Source: an uncultured Lachnospiraceae bacterium
GTDB taxonomy: Bacteria; Bacillota; Clostridia; Lachnospirales; Lachnospiraceae
NCBI GenBank assembly: GCA_947632515.1
Contig: CANRPO010000010.1
Span: 32,309-96,308 of the forward strand
Direction: 5' to 3'
Length of the DNA: 64,000 bases
The position numbers and the translations under genes were made by a program. The notes below the pieces were generated by a model. That model saw nothing but the letters and a program-made list of their open reading frames with translations, did not search any database and was not told the DNA's origin. Of this stretch, positions 33,701-43,438 are shown in pieces; positions within the stretch are counted from its first letter, which is position 1, and every line of letters begins with the position of its first letter.

Positions 33701-36418
33701 TCATTCCGCCTCTCTTAACCTCTCCACCACGGATTTGCCGGAGGTGAACCGATAGACGATGAGCGGCAGCAGCGCGCCCAGCGCAAGAAAGAACGGCGCG
33801 ACGATGACTGCCGGCAGTATCGTGAAGCGGTAGGTGAAGAACCAGAAGGTAGAGCCCAGCAGCGACGCCATGAAAGGCGCGGTCGCAAGGATCAGCAGGA
33901 AGGAGAGAAGGACCGTGAATACGGCGTAGCATACGCCCTCTCTGATCAGCATTCCCTTGAGCTGTCTGCCGGTCATGCCGACGGACTGCAGCACTGCAAA
34001 TTCCCGTCGTCTCGCCAGGATCCCCGTGAGGATCGTGTTGAGAAAATTCAAAACGCCGATCATGCCGACGATAAAGCTCAGCGCGCCTCCTCCAAGCAGG
34101 AACATGTTGCGCATGGAGGCAAACTCCTGCTCGGTCGTCAGACGGCTCTCGTAATCGTACTGTGAACCTTCGTTTTGTGTGAAGTCGGCGAGAAAATCTT
34201 CCATTGACTGTCGGTGTCCCTCGTCCACATCGAAGGCGTAGTACATCGTATCCGCCGTCCCGGTGTCCTTCATAAAAGTATCGGCGGACATGACAAATTC
34301 AGGATCGCCGAAGTAGCGGTAGCTTAAGGGGTGCGGCATGGTCACCGTAGCCGCCACCTCGTACTCCTTGTCATAATAGTCCGAGATATGCGTCTCGCAG
34401 GGCAGATCGTTCTCGCGATACTGTCTGATCTCGTCCTCCGTCAGGACGCGTCCCGTCTCTGCGTCCGTCCATTCATAAGTCACACGGCGCATCGTTATCC
34501 TGTCGCCCACCTTGGCGTAGTTGCTGTTCTCAAGGATCTCGCCGTAATCTCCCGTCAGGTAGACCGCGGCGATGGCATTGTCCTGCGTGGACAGCTTGGA
34601 CAGGTCGCCGTCCGTCACGGTGAGCTGTTCCAGACAGAAGGGCTCCATGCCGTAGAGCTGGAGATCGGTATGAAGCTGTCCCGTATCGTCCCGATGCGCG
34701 TCCACATAGCTTTTCCGGAGGGTTTCACCGGTATAGGAGCCGGCCCACCACTGATTTTGCCGCCAGAATTCCTCCTCGGTGGCGACGGGCTCATACATAT
34801 ACCAGGTGCCGTCCGGCAGCATGCCGTAGGTGCGCCCGCCGTCCGTGACGCCGCCCACCGCGCCGATCCGGTCGATCAGGTCGTCGGGAACGGCAGTATA
34901 CGTGATAGTGCCGGACTGGTAGTAATTGGCACACGCCACATGGAAGTCCGATGCGATGTTCTTGGACACATATTTCTCCATGTCGAAACCGCCCGTAAAG
35001 GTGACGGTAAGATTTAAGAGCAGCACGGCTAAGGACAGGGAAAACAGGGTGACGGCGGTGCGCTTTTTGTTTCTCCCCAGATTGGCCATCGCCATCGTGC
35101 CAAGGGACGATCCCTGTTTCGTTCGTCGGCCGCATCGTGCGCCGCCGGCGTGTTCCGTGTAGCGGACCGCCTCGACGGGAGACACTTTCGCCGCCATCCG
35201 CCCGGGCTTACGGCAGGAGATCGTCACCGTCGCCAGAGAGAAGAGGGCGGAGCCGAGGAAGATCCACGGGCTTACGGAGAGGTCGGTATGCGTGTAATCG
35301 GATATGGCGTTTATGATGACGGGCACAAAGAGGGCGCCGAAACCGTAACCGATCAGCAGTCCGACGGGAATGCCGACCGCAGACAGAAGGAGCGCCTGCA
35401 TGGACACGATGCGCTTAAGCTGCTTTCCCGTCGTGCCGATGGTCTTTAAGAGTCCGTAGAAACGGATGTCGTTTGCAACGGAGATCTGAAACACGTTGTA
35501 GATGATCAGATGGCCCGTAAAAATGATGATGACGAGCACCAGCGCCAGCGCTACGGCGGACAGCGGGTCTACCGTGTTCTCATACTGGGCGTTCAGATAG
35601 CCCCAGTTGACGCCGATGCGGGGCAGCAGTCTGCCGTTTTCGTCCCGGACGTTCACGGATACGTCAGTGGGGTAGCCGTGGCGTGTCAGAATATCGTTCA
35701 TGTTCTCCTCGATGTGGGAGGCGTTCCGGAACATCACATCCAGCGAGTAGGTGCCGGTGAGCCCGTCCAAGTCGGTGGCGCCCGCCTCTTTCAAAAGTTC
35801 CTTGACGCGGCTGTCCGGCAGCAGTACGTTGTTGGCAGGCATCGCCTCATCGTACTCCCAATAGCCGCAGAGCGTGAAGGTCGCCTCGATCTCCGTGGTT
35901 TTCTCGCGTTCGCTGCCGCACATGCTGATGGGCAGGGTGAACTGCGCGCCGATCTCGGCGGGCACGCCGAGCAGGGCAAGCACCCGCGTGTCGGCGGCGG
36001 CCTCGTCTGTCCCCTCCGCGGGCAGCCTGCCCGTCGTCGGCTCTATAAAGCCGTGTCTGGCGTAGACGGCGTCCACGTAGGAGACTTCCACCTGCGATTT
36101 GTTGAAGGGTTCCCTCGCCGGCGCCATTCCCAGAAAATGCCGCACGCCGTACTCTTTGATGAGCGGATCGGTCTTTAAGTCCTCCACCATTTCGGCGTTT
36201 AACGCCTTGAAGGAGCCGTGGGAGGAACTGCCCGCCGTGCGGAAGTTGCTCTGCTCAAAGGTGTAGACCAGAGAGGAGGCGATGGTGAAGATCGCCGTGA
36301 AGAGCACTGAGGTCAGGGCGATCGCGATAACGGCAATCAGATTTCTCGTCGGCGCCGACTTCATATGGTTGAAGGACAGCCTGCGGATACATGTTTTGTT
36401 GGAAACGTTTGCTTTCAT
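33701..36418 (-). CDS. ABC transporter permease, FtsX/MacB type
   Basis: A 905-residue permease with two FtsX-type halves. The first helix is [20 protein letters not shown] (near residue 30); more helix groups occur around 295-420 (including [18 protein letters not shown] and a helix after [18 protein letters not shown]), 480-505, and 780-880 ([18 protein letters not shown] with [15 protein letters not shown]). A large extracytoplasmic domain lies between. Repeated '[12 protein letters not shown]' and '[12 protein letters not shown]' coupling motifs mark each half. ATG 36418 is used; a GTG at 36430 overlapping the ATPase stop is the alternative. With the ATPase, kinase and regulator it forms a sensor-plus-exporter unit, typical for peptide antibiotic resistance. 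Confidence 0.88.
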   Translation of the reverse strand: MKANVSNKTCIRRLSFNHMKSAPTRNLIAVIAIALTSVLFTAIFTIASSLVYTFEQSNFRTAGSSSHGSFKALNAEMVEDLKTDPLIKEYGVRHFLGMAPAREPFNKSQVEVSYVDAVYARHGFIEPTTGRLPAEGTDEAAADTRVLALLGVPAEIGAQFTLPISMCGSEREKTTEIEATFTLCGYWEYDEAMPANNVLLPDSRVKELLKEAGATDLDGLTGTYSLDVMFRNASHIEENMNDILTRHGYPTDVSVNVRDENGRLLPRIGVNWGYLNAQYENTVDPLSAVALALVLVIIIFTGHLIIYNVFQISVANDIRFYGLLKTIGTTGKQLKRIVSMQALLLSAVGIPVGLLIGYGFGALFVPVIINAISDYTHTDLSVSPWIFLGSALFSLATVTISCRKPGRMAAKVSPVEAVRYTEHAGGARCGRRTKQGSSLGTMAMANLGRNKKRTAVTLFSLSLAVLLLNLTVTFTGGFDMEKYVSKNIASDFHVACANYYQSGTITYTAVPDDLIDRIGAVGGVTDGGRTYGMLPDGTWYMYEPVATEEEFWRQNQWWAGSYTGETLRKSYVDAHRDDTGQLHTDLQLYGMEPFCLEQLTVTDGDLSKLSTQDNAIAAVYLTGDYGEILENSNYAKVGDRITMRRVTYEWTDAETGRVLTEDEIRQYRENDLPCETHISDYYDKEYEVAATVTMPHPLSYRYFGDPEFVMSADTFMKDTGTADTMYYAFDVDEGHRQSMEDFLADFTQNEGSQYDYESRLTTEQEFASMRNMFLLGGGALSFIVGMIGVLNFLNTILTGILARRREFAVLQSVGMTGRQLKGMLIREGVCYAVFTVLLSFLLILATAPFMASLLGSTFWFFTYRFTILPAVIVAPFFLALGALLPLIVYRFTSGKSVVERLREAE

Positions 36419-36426
36419 GGATCGCG

Positions 36427-37182
36427 TCACACCTGCCTTTCTTCGGCCGCGCCGGCTCTGCGCGTGGTCTGTCCGCCGGATACGGGTTCGGACGACGGCG
36501 CGGCGGATGTCTGTCCGCCCGACGCGATTCGCCCGTCTTCGATGCGGATGATCCTGTCGGCGAGCTGGGCGATCTCCTCGTTGTGGGTGATCATGACGAT
36601 GGTCTGGGCATACTTCTGCCCGGTGACCTTCATCAGGCTTAAGACGTCCTGGGAGGTGCGGCTGTCCAGATTGCCCGTGGGCTCGTCCGCCAGAATGATG
36701 GCGGGCTTGGACGCCAGCGCTCTGGCGATGGCGACGCGCTGCTGCTGCCCTCCGGAGAGGTTGTTCGGCAGGTTGGACAGCTTGGTCTGCAGGCCCAGCG
36801 TCTCGATGATGGAGTCGATGTAGGCCTTGTCGATGCGCTGGCCGTCCAGCCGGATGGGCAGCAGGATGTTCTCGTATACGTTTAAGACCGGGACCAGGTT
36901 GTAGCTCTGGAAGACGAAACCGATCTTTCTTCTGCGGAAGATGGTAAGCGCCTCGTCTTTTAAGGAAAAGATGTCCTTGCCGTCCACGGTGACGCTGCCC
37001 GAGGTGGGCCTGTCAAGCCCGCCCAGCATGTGGAGCAGGGTGGATTTGCCGCTGCCGGAAGTGCCTACTACGGCGACGAATTCGCCCTTTTCCACGGCCA
37101 GATCGACGCCCGCCAGCGCGTGCACGGCGGTCTCGCCGTCCCCGTATTGTTTCTTCAGATCGTGGGTTTGTAAGATTGTCAT
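36427..37182 (-). CDS. ABC transporter ATPase, MacB/LolD-type
   Basis: A 251-residue ATPase. Walker A is [17 protein letters not shown] (about 40-56), Q-loop region [13 protein letters not shown], signature [15 protein letters not shown] (about 142-156), Walker [14 protein letters not shown], and the switch His in [12 protein letters not shown] 37182 (CGGAGG upstream) is used; a longer frame upstream runs through the promoter. A ~25-residue Gly/Ser/Thr-rich C-terminal tail is unusual for the family. The gene overlaps or abuts the permease start. Confidence 0.95.
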   Translation of the reverse strand: MTILQTHDLKKQYGDGETAVHALAGVDLAVEKGEFVAVVGTSGSGKSTLLHMLGGLDRPTSGSVTVDGKDIFSLKDEALTIFRRRKIGFVFQSYNLVPVLNVYENILLPIRLDGQRIDKAYIDSIIETLGLQTKLSNLPNNLSGGQQQRVAIARALASKPAIILADEPTGNLDSRTSQDVLSLMKVTGQKYAQTIVMITHNEEIAQLADRIIRIEDGRIASGGQTSAAPSSEPVSGGQTTRRAGAAEERQV

Positions 37183-37293
37183 GAGATGATTATGCCTCCG
37201 TTCACTGTGTTTGTACTGCAGGATCGGACAGCATGGCGCATGGATCCGCGCCGCCTTTTCCCACCCCGCACACTCCATCATACGACTCTATTC

Positions 37294-37317
37294 TTTCCAC
37301 AATCTGTCCTGTGGAAA
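37294..37317. promoter_or_regulatory. Inverted repeat upstream of the ABC operon
   Basis: TTTCCACA (37294-37301) and TGTGGAAA (37310-37317), perfect 8-bp arms with 8-bp spacing, lie between the kinase gene and the ABC genes, near a minus-strand TATGAT (37282-37277). It could be the response-regulator operator or a hairpin; not decided. Confidence 0.45.
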
Positions 37318-37325
37318 AAAGATTC

Positions 37326-38240
37326 TTACAGTTTTGAAAGATTTGTGGGAAGATAGACGGAGAAGACGCTCCCTTTGCCGGGAGTGGAATTGACTTTGAT
37401 GTAGCCGCCTTCCCTGGCGACGATCTCACGGGCCAGATAGAGGCCGATCCCCAGACCCTCCTCGTCGTGAACGTCGGGCGAGCGGTGGAAACGGGAGAAG
37501 ATGCGGGGCAGCTCTTCCTCGGAGATGCCCTTGCCCGTGTCGGCGATCTGAATGCGGCAGAACATCTCATAGCGGACGGCGCTGACCGTGACGCCGCCGC
37601 AATCGGTGTATTTGATGGCGTTGTCGAGCAGATTGCCGATGGCCTCGGCGGTCCACTTTTCGTCGAAGACAGCGGCAATGTCCGTCGGCTCAAAGGCGAG
37701 AGACAGCCCTTTCCTCTCTGCGGGGAGCGCAAACTGGGCCTGCAGCCTGTCAAACATGGGAGAAAACGGCGTGAGGCGCGGCTGGAGGACGAAGACGTCG
37801 CTCTCCAGTCTGGACATTTTCACAAGGGATTCGATGAGAAAACGCAGCTTCGTCGTCTGCGTCGTCAGCGCGCGCACGTACTCTCTGCCGGGATCGGACA
37901 ACTCCTGCTCCGCCAGCAGCTCGGTGTAGAGCAGGATGTTGGAGATGGGCGTCCTGGTCTGGTGGGAGATGTCGGAGACCAGTTCTTTGATGCGCGCCCG
38001 CTCCTCGTTGATCCGGCCGGCGGAGACCACGGAGGCGGTCAGATAGCTGTGGAACCGATTTTCCAGGGAAGAGTGGAGAGACTCGTCGAAATCTTCTGCG
38101 GACAGCGTGCCCGCCATGGCTTCGTCCAGCATATGATCCAGCTCCCTGTAGAGATTTCTCATGCGGATGCGGTAGGACAGTATGGAAATGATGAGCGCAA
38201 GAACCGCCAGAGCGGTGGGGACGTAAATATAGGCAGACAT
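37326..38240 (-). CDS. Sensor histidine kinase
   Basis: A 304-residue kinase. One N-terminal helix (YVPTALAVLALIISILSY, about residues 5-22) anchors it with no visible outer sensor domain; then a helical linker, the H-box DISHQTRTPISNILLY with the phosphoacceptor His (about residue 92), an N-box NLLDNAIKYT, G1 IADTGKGIS and G2 GLGIGLYLAREI. Start ATG 38240 (AAAGGA upstream). The small size and pairing with an ABC exporter recall kinases of the BceS kind, which sense via their transporter, but those have two helices. Confidence 0.9.
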   Translation of the reverse strand: MSAYIYVPTALAVLALIISILSYRIRMRNLYRELDHMLDEAMAGTLSAEDFDESLHSSLENRFHSYLTASVVSAGRINEERARIKELVSDISHQTRTPISNILLYTELLAEQELSDPGREYVRALTTQTTKLRFLIESLVKMSRLESDVFVLQPRLTPFSPMFDRLQAQFALPAERKGLSLAFEPTDIAAVFDEKWTAEAIGNLLDNAIKYTDCGGVTVSAVRYEMFCRIQIADTGKGISEEELPRIFSRFHRSPDVHDEEGLGIGLYLAREIVAREGGYIKVNSTPGKGSVFSVYLPTNLSKL

Positions 38241-38299
38241 GTGAGGTCCTTTCTCCTGACAAATGCGCGGGCATGGCGCGCCCGCGCGCGGTAAAAATA

Positions 38300-38989
38300 T
38301 TACGGTGTGCCGCCGCCATTCCTCCACACGTACCCGACGCCGTACACGGTTTTGATATAGTCGTTCGCGCCCAGCTTGTCCCGCAGACGTTTCACGGTGA
38401 CGGAGAGGGCGTTCTCATCCACAAATTCGGCGTCGTTCGTCCAGACGGCGTCCATCAGTCTGTCGCGGCTCAGCGTAATGCCCGCGTTCGCTACCAGGAT
38501 GTGCAGCAGTTTCTGTTCTGTTCGGCTGAGTGCGACGGACTCGCCCGCGCGGGTAAATTCCATGCGCGCGAAATCGAAGACATAGTCGCCTGTCCTGACG
38601 GGGGCGGAGGGCAGGGAGGCGTCAGACGATCGCCTGTCCCGCAGCTGCGCGTTCACCCGTGCGCGCAGGACCGCCAGGCTGAAGGGTTTGGTGACATAGT
38701 CGTCCGCGCCCTGTTCCAGACCTGTGACAATATCGGATTCCAGATCATTTGCGGTCAGCATGACAATGCGGCAGGAGTCGTTTTCTCTGATCGTTTTCAG
38801 AAGATCGAAACCGTTTCCGTCGGGCAGATTGACGTCCAGTATGATCAGGTCGTAGCGGGCCTCGGCAAGCAGCCTTTTTGCCTCTCTGACGGAAGAACAG
38901 CTCCGTGTCCGCGTCCGGTCGGTGGTGAGGGCGCGCGCAAGCCCGTCCGCCAGCGCGCGGTCGTCCTCCACGATGAGTATGGTGTCCAT
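38300..38989 (-). CDS. OmpR-family response regulator
   Basis: A 229-residue regulator. Receiver domain with acidic pair VEDD (residues 7-10), phosphoacceptor Asp in LIILDVNLPDGNGF (about 51), switch Thr in VMLTAND and Lys in YVTKPFS (about 101). The C-terminal winged helix holds LSRTEQKLLHILVANAG and VKRLRDKLG with YGVGYVW at the end. It lies 59 bp upstream of its kinase in the same direction; a palindrome overlaps its promoter. Confidence 0.95.
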   Translation of the reverse strand: MDTILIVEDDRALADGLARALTTDRTRTRSCSSVREAKRLLAEARYDLIILDVNLPDGNGFDLLKTIRENDSCRIVMLTANDLESDIVTGLEQGADDYVTKPFSLAVLRARVNAQLRDRRSSDASLPSAPVRTGDYVFDFARMEFTRAGESVALSRTEQKLLHILVANAGITLSRDRLMDAVWTNDAEFVDENALSVTVKRLRDKLGANDYIKTVYGVGYVWRNGGGTP

Positions 38990-39013
38990 GGGTGCGCCTT
39001 TCCGTGTGGATTC

Positions 39014-39031
39014 GTATAGTAAAGCCTATAC
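39014..39031. promoter_or_regulatory. Palindrome at the response-regulator promoter
   Basis: GTATAG-N6-CTATAC (39014-39019, 39026-39031) lies 25-42 bp upstream of the regulator gene, at the position of the -10 region. It could be an autoregulation site. Confidence 0.45.
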
Positions 39032-39298
39032 TCGCAAGCCCGCGTTTTCAGCGCTCTTTCGTCTGCTCCGCAGACGGCTTGCTTGTTTTTCTTCTGCGGT
39101 CATTATATCACGCATGGTTCTACAATTCCAACTCTTTCTGCGCAAGCCGCCGTCTCGGGCGTTCTGTGGCGCGGCCGGCTGCGGGCGTGTGGAAAAAACA
39201 GATCGGTTATGTTATAATGCAATGGATGTGAGAGGTCTGTGAGACAGAAAAAGCGCGACAGCGCGGGCCTTAGAACGAAAATAGGGGTGGAGACAGCT

Positions 39299-39802
39299 AT
39301 GCACAACGAATTGACGAAAAAAGACATTGAGAGAATGGAAGAGGAGATTGAGTACAGAAAGCTGGTCGTGCGCAAAGAGGCGCTGGAGGATGTGAAATCG
39401 GCGAGAGCGCACGGCGACCTGAGCGAGAACTTCGAGTACCACGCCGCCAAAAAATTTAAAAATCAGAACGAGAGCAGGATCAGGTACTTGGAAAAGATGA
39501 TCAAGACGGCCGTGATCGTGTCCGACGAGTCCGCAGAGGACGAGGTGGGGCTGGACAACACGGTGGAGGTCTACTTCGAGGAGGACAAGACGACGGAGAA
39601 GTACAGGCTGGTCACGACCGTTCGGGGCAATTCCCTGGAAGGGCTGATCAGCACGGAATCGCCTCTTGGCAAGGCGCTCCTCGGGCACAAGGCGGGCGAC
39701 AGAGTCTATGTGGAGGTCAATAAGGATTTCGGGTATTATGTGGTCGTGCGGTCCATAGAGAACACGGTGGACGACGGCACAGATAAGCTGAGGAGTTTCT
39801 GA
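39299..39802 (+). CDS. greA: Transcription elongation factor GreA
   Basis: A 167-residue factor that rescues backtracked RNA polymerase by stimulating transcript cleavage. The N-terminal coiled coil (LTKKDIERMEEEIEYRK) ends with the family tip ARAHGDLSENFEYHAAK that holds the two catalytic acids (Asp and Glu, about 40-44). The C-terminal domain has STESPLGKALLGHKAGD. ATG 39299 follows AGGGGTGG. A TATAAT (39213-39218) lies 81 bp upstream. Slightly diverged from typical GreA in the middle but intact. Confidence 0.93.
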   Translation: MHNELTKKDIERMEEEIEYRKLVVRKEALEDVKSARAHGDLSENFEYHAAKKFKNQNESRIRYLEKMIKTAVIVSDESAEDEVGLDNTVEVYFEEDKTTEKYRLVTTVRGNSLEGLISTESPLGKALLGHKAGDRVYVEVNKDFGYYVVVRSIENTVDDGTDKLRSF

Positions 39803-39945
39803 ACACAGAGACTCCTTTTTTCATGCGCCGGATTTCCGCCGCCGGATCAGCCGGCGCGGCGTACAGGCTTGGCATAAATGGGACAGCCCCCGCATATACC
39901 TTACCAAGCGCGTGTGAGAGGCGCGCCCGAAATGGAGGGGCAGGC

Positions 39946-42687
39946 ATGTATGAATTGAAAACGGCGGCGGAGGCGCTGCGCGTACTCGGAACGGACAGGG
40001 AGAAAGGGCTGGGGCGGGCTGAAGTGATGGAGCGTCAGGCCAAGTACGGGGCGAACAGATTGAAGGATCAGGAGAAAAAGAGCGTGGGTCAGATGATCTT
40101 AGAGCAGCTTAACGATCCGCTCATACTGATCCTCGTGGCGGCTATGGCGATCTCCATGATGCTCAGGGAGTTCGGGGACGCGGTCATCATTGTCACGGTG
40201 GTGGTCCTGAATGCGACTGTGGGTATTATTCAGGAAGGCAAGGCGGGTAAGGCGATGGAGGCGCTCAAGAAGATTTCCTCGCCGCAGGCGCATGTCCTGC
40301 GGGACGGAGCGCGCGTCCGAATCCCGGCGGAGGAGCTTGTACAGGGGGACATTGTGTTTCTCGAAGCGGGAAATATGGTTCCGGCTGATGTAAGATTGAT
40401 AGAGACAATAGGGGTTTGCGTTGAAGAGTCTACCCTAACAGGAGAGTCTGTCCCGGTGGAGAAGGACGCCGGCCTTGTTGCTGATTCCACGGGGGATAAC
40501 AGCTGTGCAAACATGGCGTATATGTCCACCTATGTGACGAAGGGGCGCGGTATGGGCGTCGTTACCGCCATCGGTATGGACACGCGCATCGGCCATATTG
40601 CGGACATGCTGCACGGCGGCGGGGAGAAATTGACGCCGCTGCAGATCAGGCTGGGAGAGCTGGGCAAAGTGTTGAGCCTTCTGGCGGTTGGGATCTGCGT
40701 CTTTCTGTTTGTGACGGCAGTGCTCCAGAGGCGCGATGTGGGGGACATGCTCTTGACCTCCGTTTCGCTGGCGGTGGCGGCGGTGCCCGAAGGTCTTCCC
40801 GCGATCGTGACCATCGTGCTGGCGCTCAGCGTATCCCGCATGGTGAAAGCTAAGACCATCGTCCGCAAGCTGTCCTCCGTGGAGACGCTGGGAGCGGTGG
40901 AGGTGGTCTGCTCCGACAAGACGGGGACGCTGACACAGAACAGGATGACGGTTACGGAGTGCTATGTGAGCGGGAGACTGTATCGCAGGGAACAGTTTTC
41001 GGAGATTTTTGCATCTGCGTCGAAACAGGGAGCGCGTTTCTTGAGAGGGTGCGTTCTGTGCAATGACGGCGTGGCGGACGGCGGGGAGAGAAACGGCGAT
41101 CCCACGGAACTGGCGCTCTTAGATCTGGCGGGGGCATGCGGCGCGGACGTCGGCAGTATCAGAGCGGCTTATCCCCGTGTGGCGGAAAAAGGATTCGACT
41201 CGGAGCGCAAGATGATGACTACGGCGCACAGGGAGAACGGCGGCATAGTCTCCTACACCAAAGGCGCCGCGGAGCGGATCTTGGAGAATTGCGACCGTAT
41301 TTACAGGAATGGACAGATGTGCGTCATGTCGCAGTCTGATAAGAATGCCGCGTCTGAGACACAGAAGAGGCTTATGGGCGAAGGCAGGCGCGTGCTTGCC
41401 CTGGCCATGGGCGAGGACGGCGGCATGCGGGAGAAGGATATGATCTTTCTGGGGCTGATCAGTATGCAGGATCCTGTCAGGCCGGAGGCGGTGCAGGCCG
41501 TGGCGGATTTCAGGAAAGCGGGCGTGTCCACTGTGATGATCACGGGAGATCACCCCGACACTGCGTACTCCATTGCCGAAGAGCTGGGGATCGCGCACAG
41601 TCCGAGTCAGTGCGTTACGGGAAAAGAGCTGGATCATATGAAGGATCACCACTTTTTGCAGAAACTTGAGGAGCTGAAGGTTTTCGCCAGAGTGACGCCG
41701 GAGCATAAGGTCAGGATCGTGGAAGGTTATCGGACGCTTGGCAGGACGGTTGCAATGACGGGGGACGGCGTCAATGACGCGCCCTCCCTGCAGGCGGCGG
41801 ACATCGGTATCGCCATGGGGCTGAACGGTACGGATGTGGCGCGCGGGGCGGCGGATTTTGTCTTGATGGACGACAACTTTGCCACTATACGCACGGCGAT
41901 CAGAGAAGGACGGGGAATCTACGAGAACATCAGGAAATCCGTACTCTTTCTTCTGTCGTCCAACCTTGGCGAGATCATAACGATGCTTGTCACCATCGTG
42001 GCCGGTCTCCCGAGCCCCCTCAAGGCCGGCTTTATCCTCTGGATCAATCTCATCACGGACTCCCTTCCGGCGCTGGCGCTGGGGGTGGACGACAACGATG
42101 GGGAGAGCCTGATGAGCGAGCCGCCGCGAAGAAAAGAGGAATCGCTTTTTGCCAAAGGCGGGCTGGGGTGCGTCATCTGCTATGGGCTTGTCATCGGGGG
42201 TGTGAGTCTGGCGGCGTTTTTGAAAGTGCCCTACGACAGGATCATGGCGGAGCATCTGCCTGTTAGTTTACATAATGTTCTCGAAGGGCTGCGCATATCC
42301 TCGGTGCTTGCGAAGGCGCAGACCCATGCTTTCACGGTACTTGGCATCAGCCAGCTCTTTCACGCCGTCGGGATGCGGGATGTGAACCGCTCAGTATTCA
42401 GAATGAACCACAGAAACAATCCCTACATGATCGGCGCGTTTCTCATTGGTCTTGCGCTGCAGGCGGCGGTGACGGAGATCGCCCCGCTCATCGATCTGTT
42501 TGGCACGGTGCGGCTTACGCTGATGGAGTGGGTGCAGCTTATCGCGCTGTCCGCTATGCCGCTGATCGTCCATGAGCTGCTCGTGGCGGTGGGAACGAAG
42601 AGACATGCGTCAGAGGAAAAGGCGTCGGGACAGGCGGGCGGAGCTGCCGGGGAGGACGCGCGTGCAGCGCTGCAGAGATTACAGTAA
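39946..42687 (+). CDS. P-type calcium-transporting ATPase
   Basis: A 913-residue P2-type ATPase. Helices 1-2 start at ILILVAAMAISMML; actuator motif TLTGESVPVEKDAG (about 165-178); PEGLPA in helix 4; phosphorylation site VCSDKTGTLTQNRM (Asp about residue 325); MTGDGVNDAPSLQAADIGIAMG hinge; C-terminal helices including LWINLITDSLPALALG. It exports or sequesters Ca2+ (or Mn2+). ATG 39946 follows GGAGGGG. One GTTTACATAA copy (42266-42275) lies in the loop between C-terminal helices, using rare codons AGT-TTA. The stop overlaps the convergent ytaF-like gene by 9 bp. Confidence 0.94.
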   Translation: MYELKTAAEALRVLGTDREKGLGRAEVMERQAKYGANRLKDQEKKSVGQMILEQLNDPLILILVAAMAISMMLREFGDAVIIVTVVVLNATVGIIQEGKAGKAMEALKKISSPQAHVLRDGARVRIPAEELVQGDIVFLEAGNMVPADVRLIETIGVCVEESTLTGESVPVEKDAGLVADSTGDNSCANMAYMSTYVTKGRGMGVVTAIGMDTRIGHIADMLHGGGEKLTPLQIRLGELGKVLSLLAVGICVFLFVTAVLQRRDVGDMLLTSVSLAVAAVPEGLPAIVTIVLALSVSRMVKAKTIVRKLSSVETLGAVEVVCSDKTGTLTQNRMTVTECYVSGRLYRREQFSEIFASASKQGARFLRGCVLCNDGVADGGERNGDPTELALLDLAGACGADVGSIRAAYPRVAEKGFDSERKMMTTAHRENGGIVSYTKGAAERILENCDRIYRNGQMCVMSQSDKNAASETQKRLMGEGRRVLALAMGEDGGMREKDMIFLGLISMQDPVRPEAVQAVADFRKAGVSTVMITGDHPDTAYSIAEELGIAHSPSQCVTGKELDHMKDHHFLQKLEELKVFARVTPEHKVRIVEGYRTLGRTVAMTGDGVNDAPSLQAADIGIAMGLNGTDVARGAADFVLMDDNFATIRTAIREGRGIYENIRKSVLFLLSSNLGEIITMLVTIVAGLPSPLKAGFILWINLITDSLPALALGVDDNDGESLMSEPPRRKEESLFAKGGLGCVICYGLVIGGVSLAAFLKVPYDRIMAEHLPVSLHNVLEGLRISSVLAKAQTHAFTVLGISQLFHAVGMRDVNRSVFRMNHRNNPYMIGAFLIGLALQAAVTEIAPLIDLFGTVRLTLMEWVQLIALSAMPLIVHELLVAVGTKRHASEEKASGQAGGAAGEDARAALQRLQ
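42266..42275 (+). repeat. GTTTACATAA copy within the P-type ATPase gene
   Basis: The exact 10-mer, read as V-S-L-H-N in frame. It lies in a poorly conserved loop of the ATPase, compatible with late insertion or tolerance of the motif there. Confidence 0.8.
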
Positions 42688-43314
42688 GGTGTGGAAAGCG
42701 AGAAAGAGCAGGCACAGGCCGCTGAACCAGGAGAGATCCACATGGAGGGCCGTGCGGAGCAAATACCCCAAACCGTAGCCGAGAGAGAAGAACAGCAGAT
42801 TAAAGAGCGCGGCCGCGAAAAAAAGCGTGATCGGAGGGATCGGGGCGGGCTGGAACGCCATACCCGCGAGGACGCTGTCTAAGGAGAGCGCCAGTGACAG
42901 AAGAAGAGCCTCTTTCGGGCTGAGGATCTGCGGATCCTCCCGGTTGGCGTCCTCCGGACACAGATATACGGTGAAGACGATGTGCAGCTGTTTGATCTTG
43001 CAGCCCCAGTGCCCGATGAGGCTGGGGCGTCTGCGCGCAAGCGACCGTATGAGGCTTTCCGCCAGCTTGCTCAGTCCAAGGAGCAGGAGCAGGAAGAAGG
43101 ACAGCAGAGGGAGGATAGATCGTGGGAGAAAGAGAAAGAGATAGGAACCGACGCGGCCCGCGACGGCGATAAAGGCGGCGGGGACGCAGACCAGAACGAG
43201 GCAGGAGAGCGGTTTGATGCGGACCCGCCCGGCGCCGTAGGGCATCCCCGCGGTCAGGGAATCGACGGACACGGCGGTGAGAAAGAGAAACAGTGCGGAG
43301 AATATATCGGACAT
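42679..43314 (-). CDS. MntP/YtaF-family membrane protein
   Basis: A 211-residue protein with about six helices. The repeated family motif appears as TAVSVDSLTAGMPYG (N-terminal half, about 13-27) and LSLALSLDSVLAGMAF (C-terminal half, about 138-153), each with the conserved Asp-Ser. YtaF proteins are sporulation-linked relatives of the manganese exporter MntP. A Cys/Asp-rich loop (LCPEDANREDP) separates the halves. Spore-former context favours YtaF. It is convergent with the P-type ATPase. Confidence 0.82.
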   Translation of the reverse strand: MSDIFSALFLFLTAVSVDSLTAGMPYGAGRVRIKPLSCLVLVCVPAAFIAVAGRVGSYLFLFLPRSILPLLSFFLLLLLGLSKLAESLIRSLARRRPSLIGHWGCKIKQLHIVFTVYLCPEDANREDPQILSPKEALLLSLALSLDSVLAGMAFQPAPIPPITLFFAAALFNLLFFSLGYGLGYLLRTALHVDLSWFSGLCLLFLAFHTLL

Positions 43315-43438
43315 GGCATAGATTACCTCGATGCAATTTGGATTATATGGTTATAGTATGGAAAAACAGTCGCAAGTTGCCGAAATTTATTTACGCACAA
43401 TTCAAAAGGTGTTATGATAAATGAGTGGGAGGGCTCTT

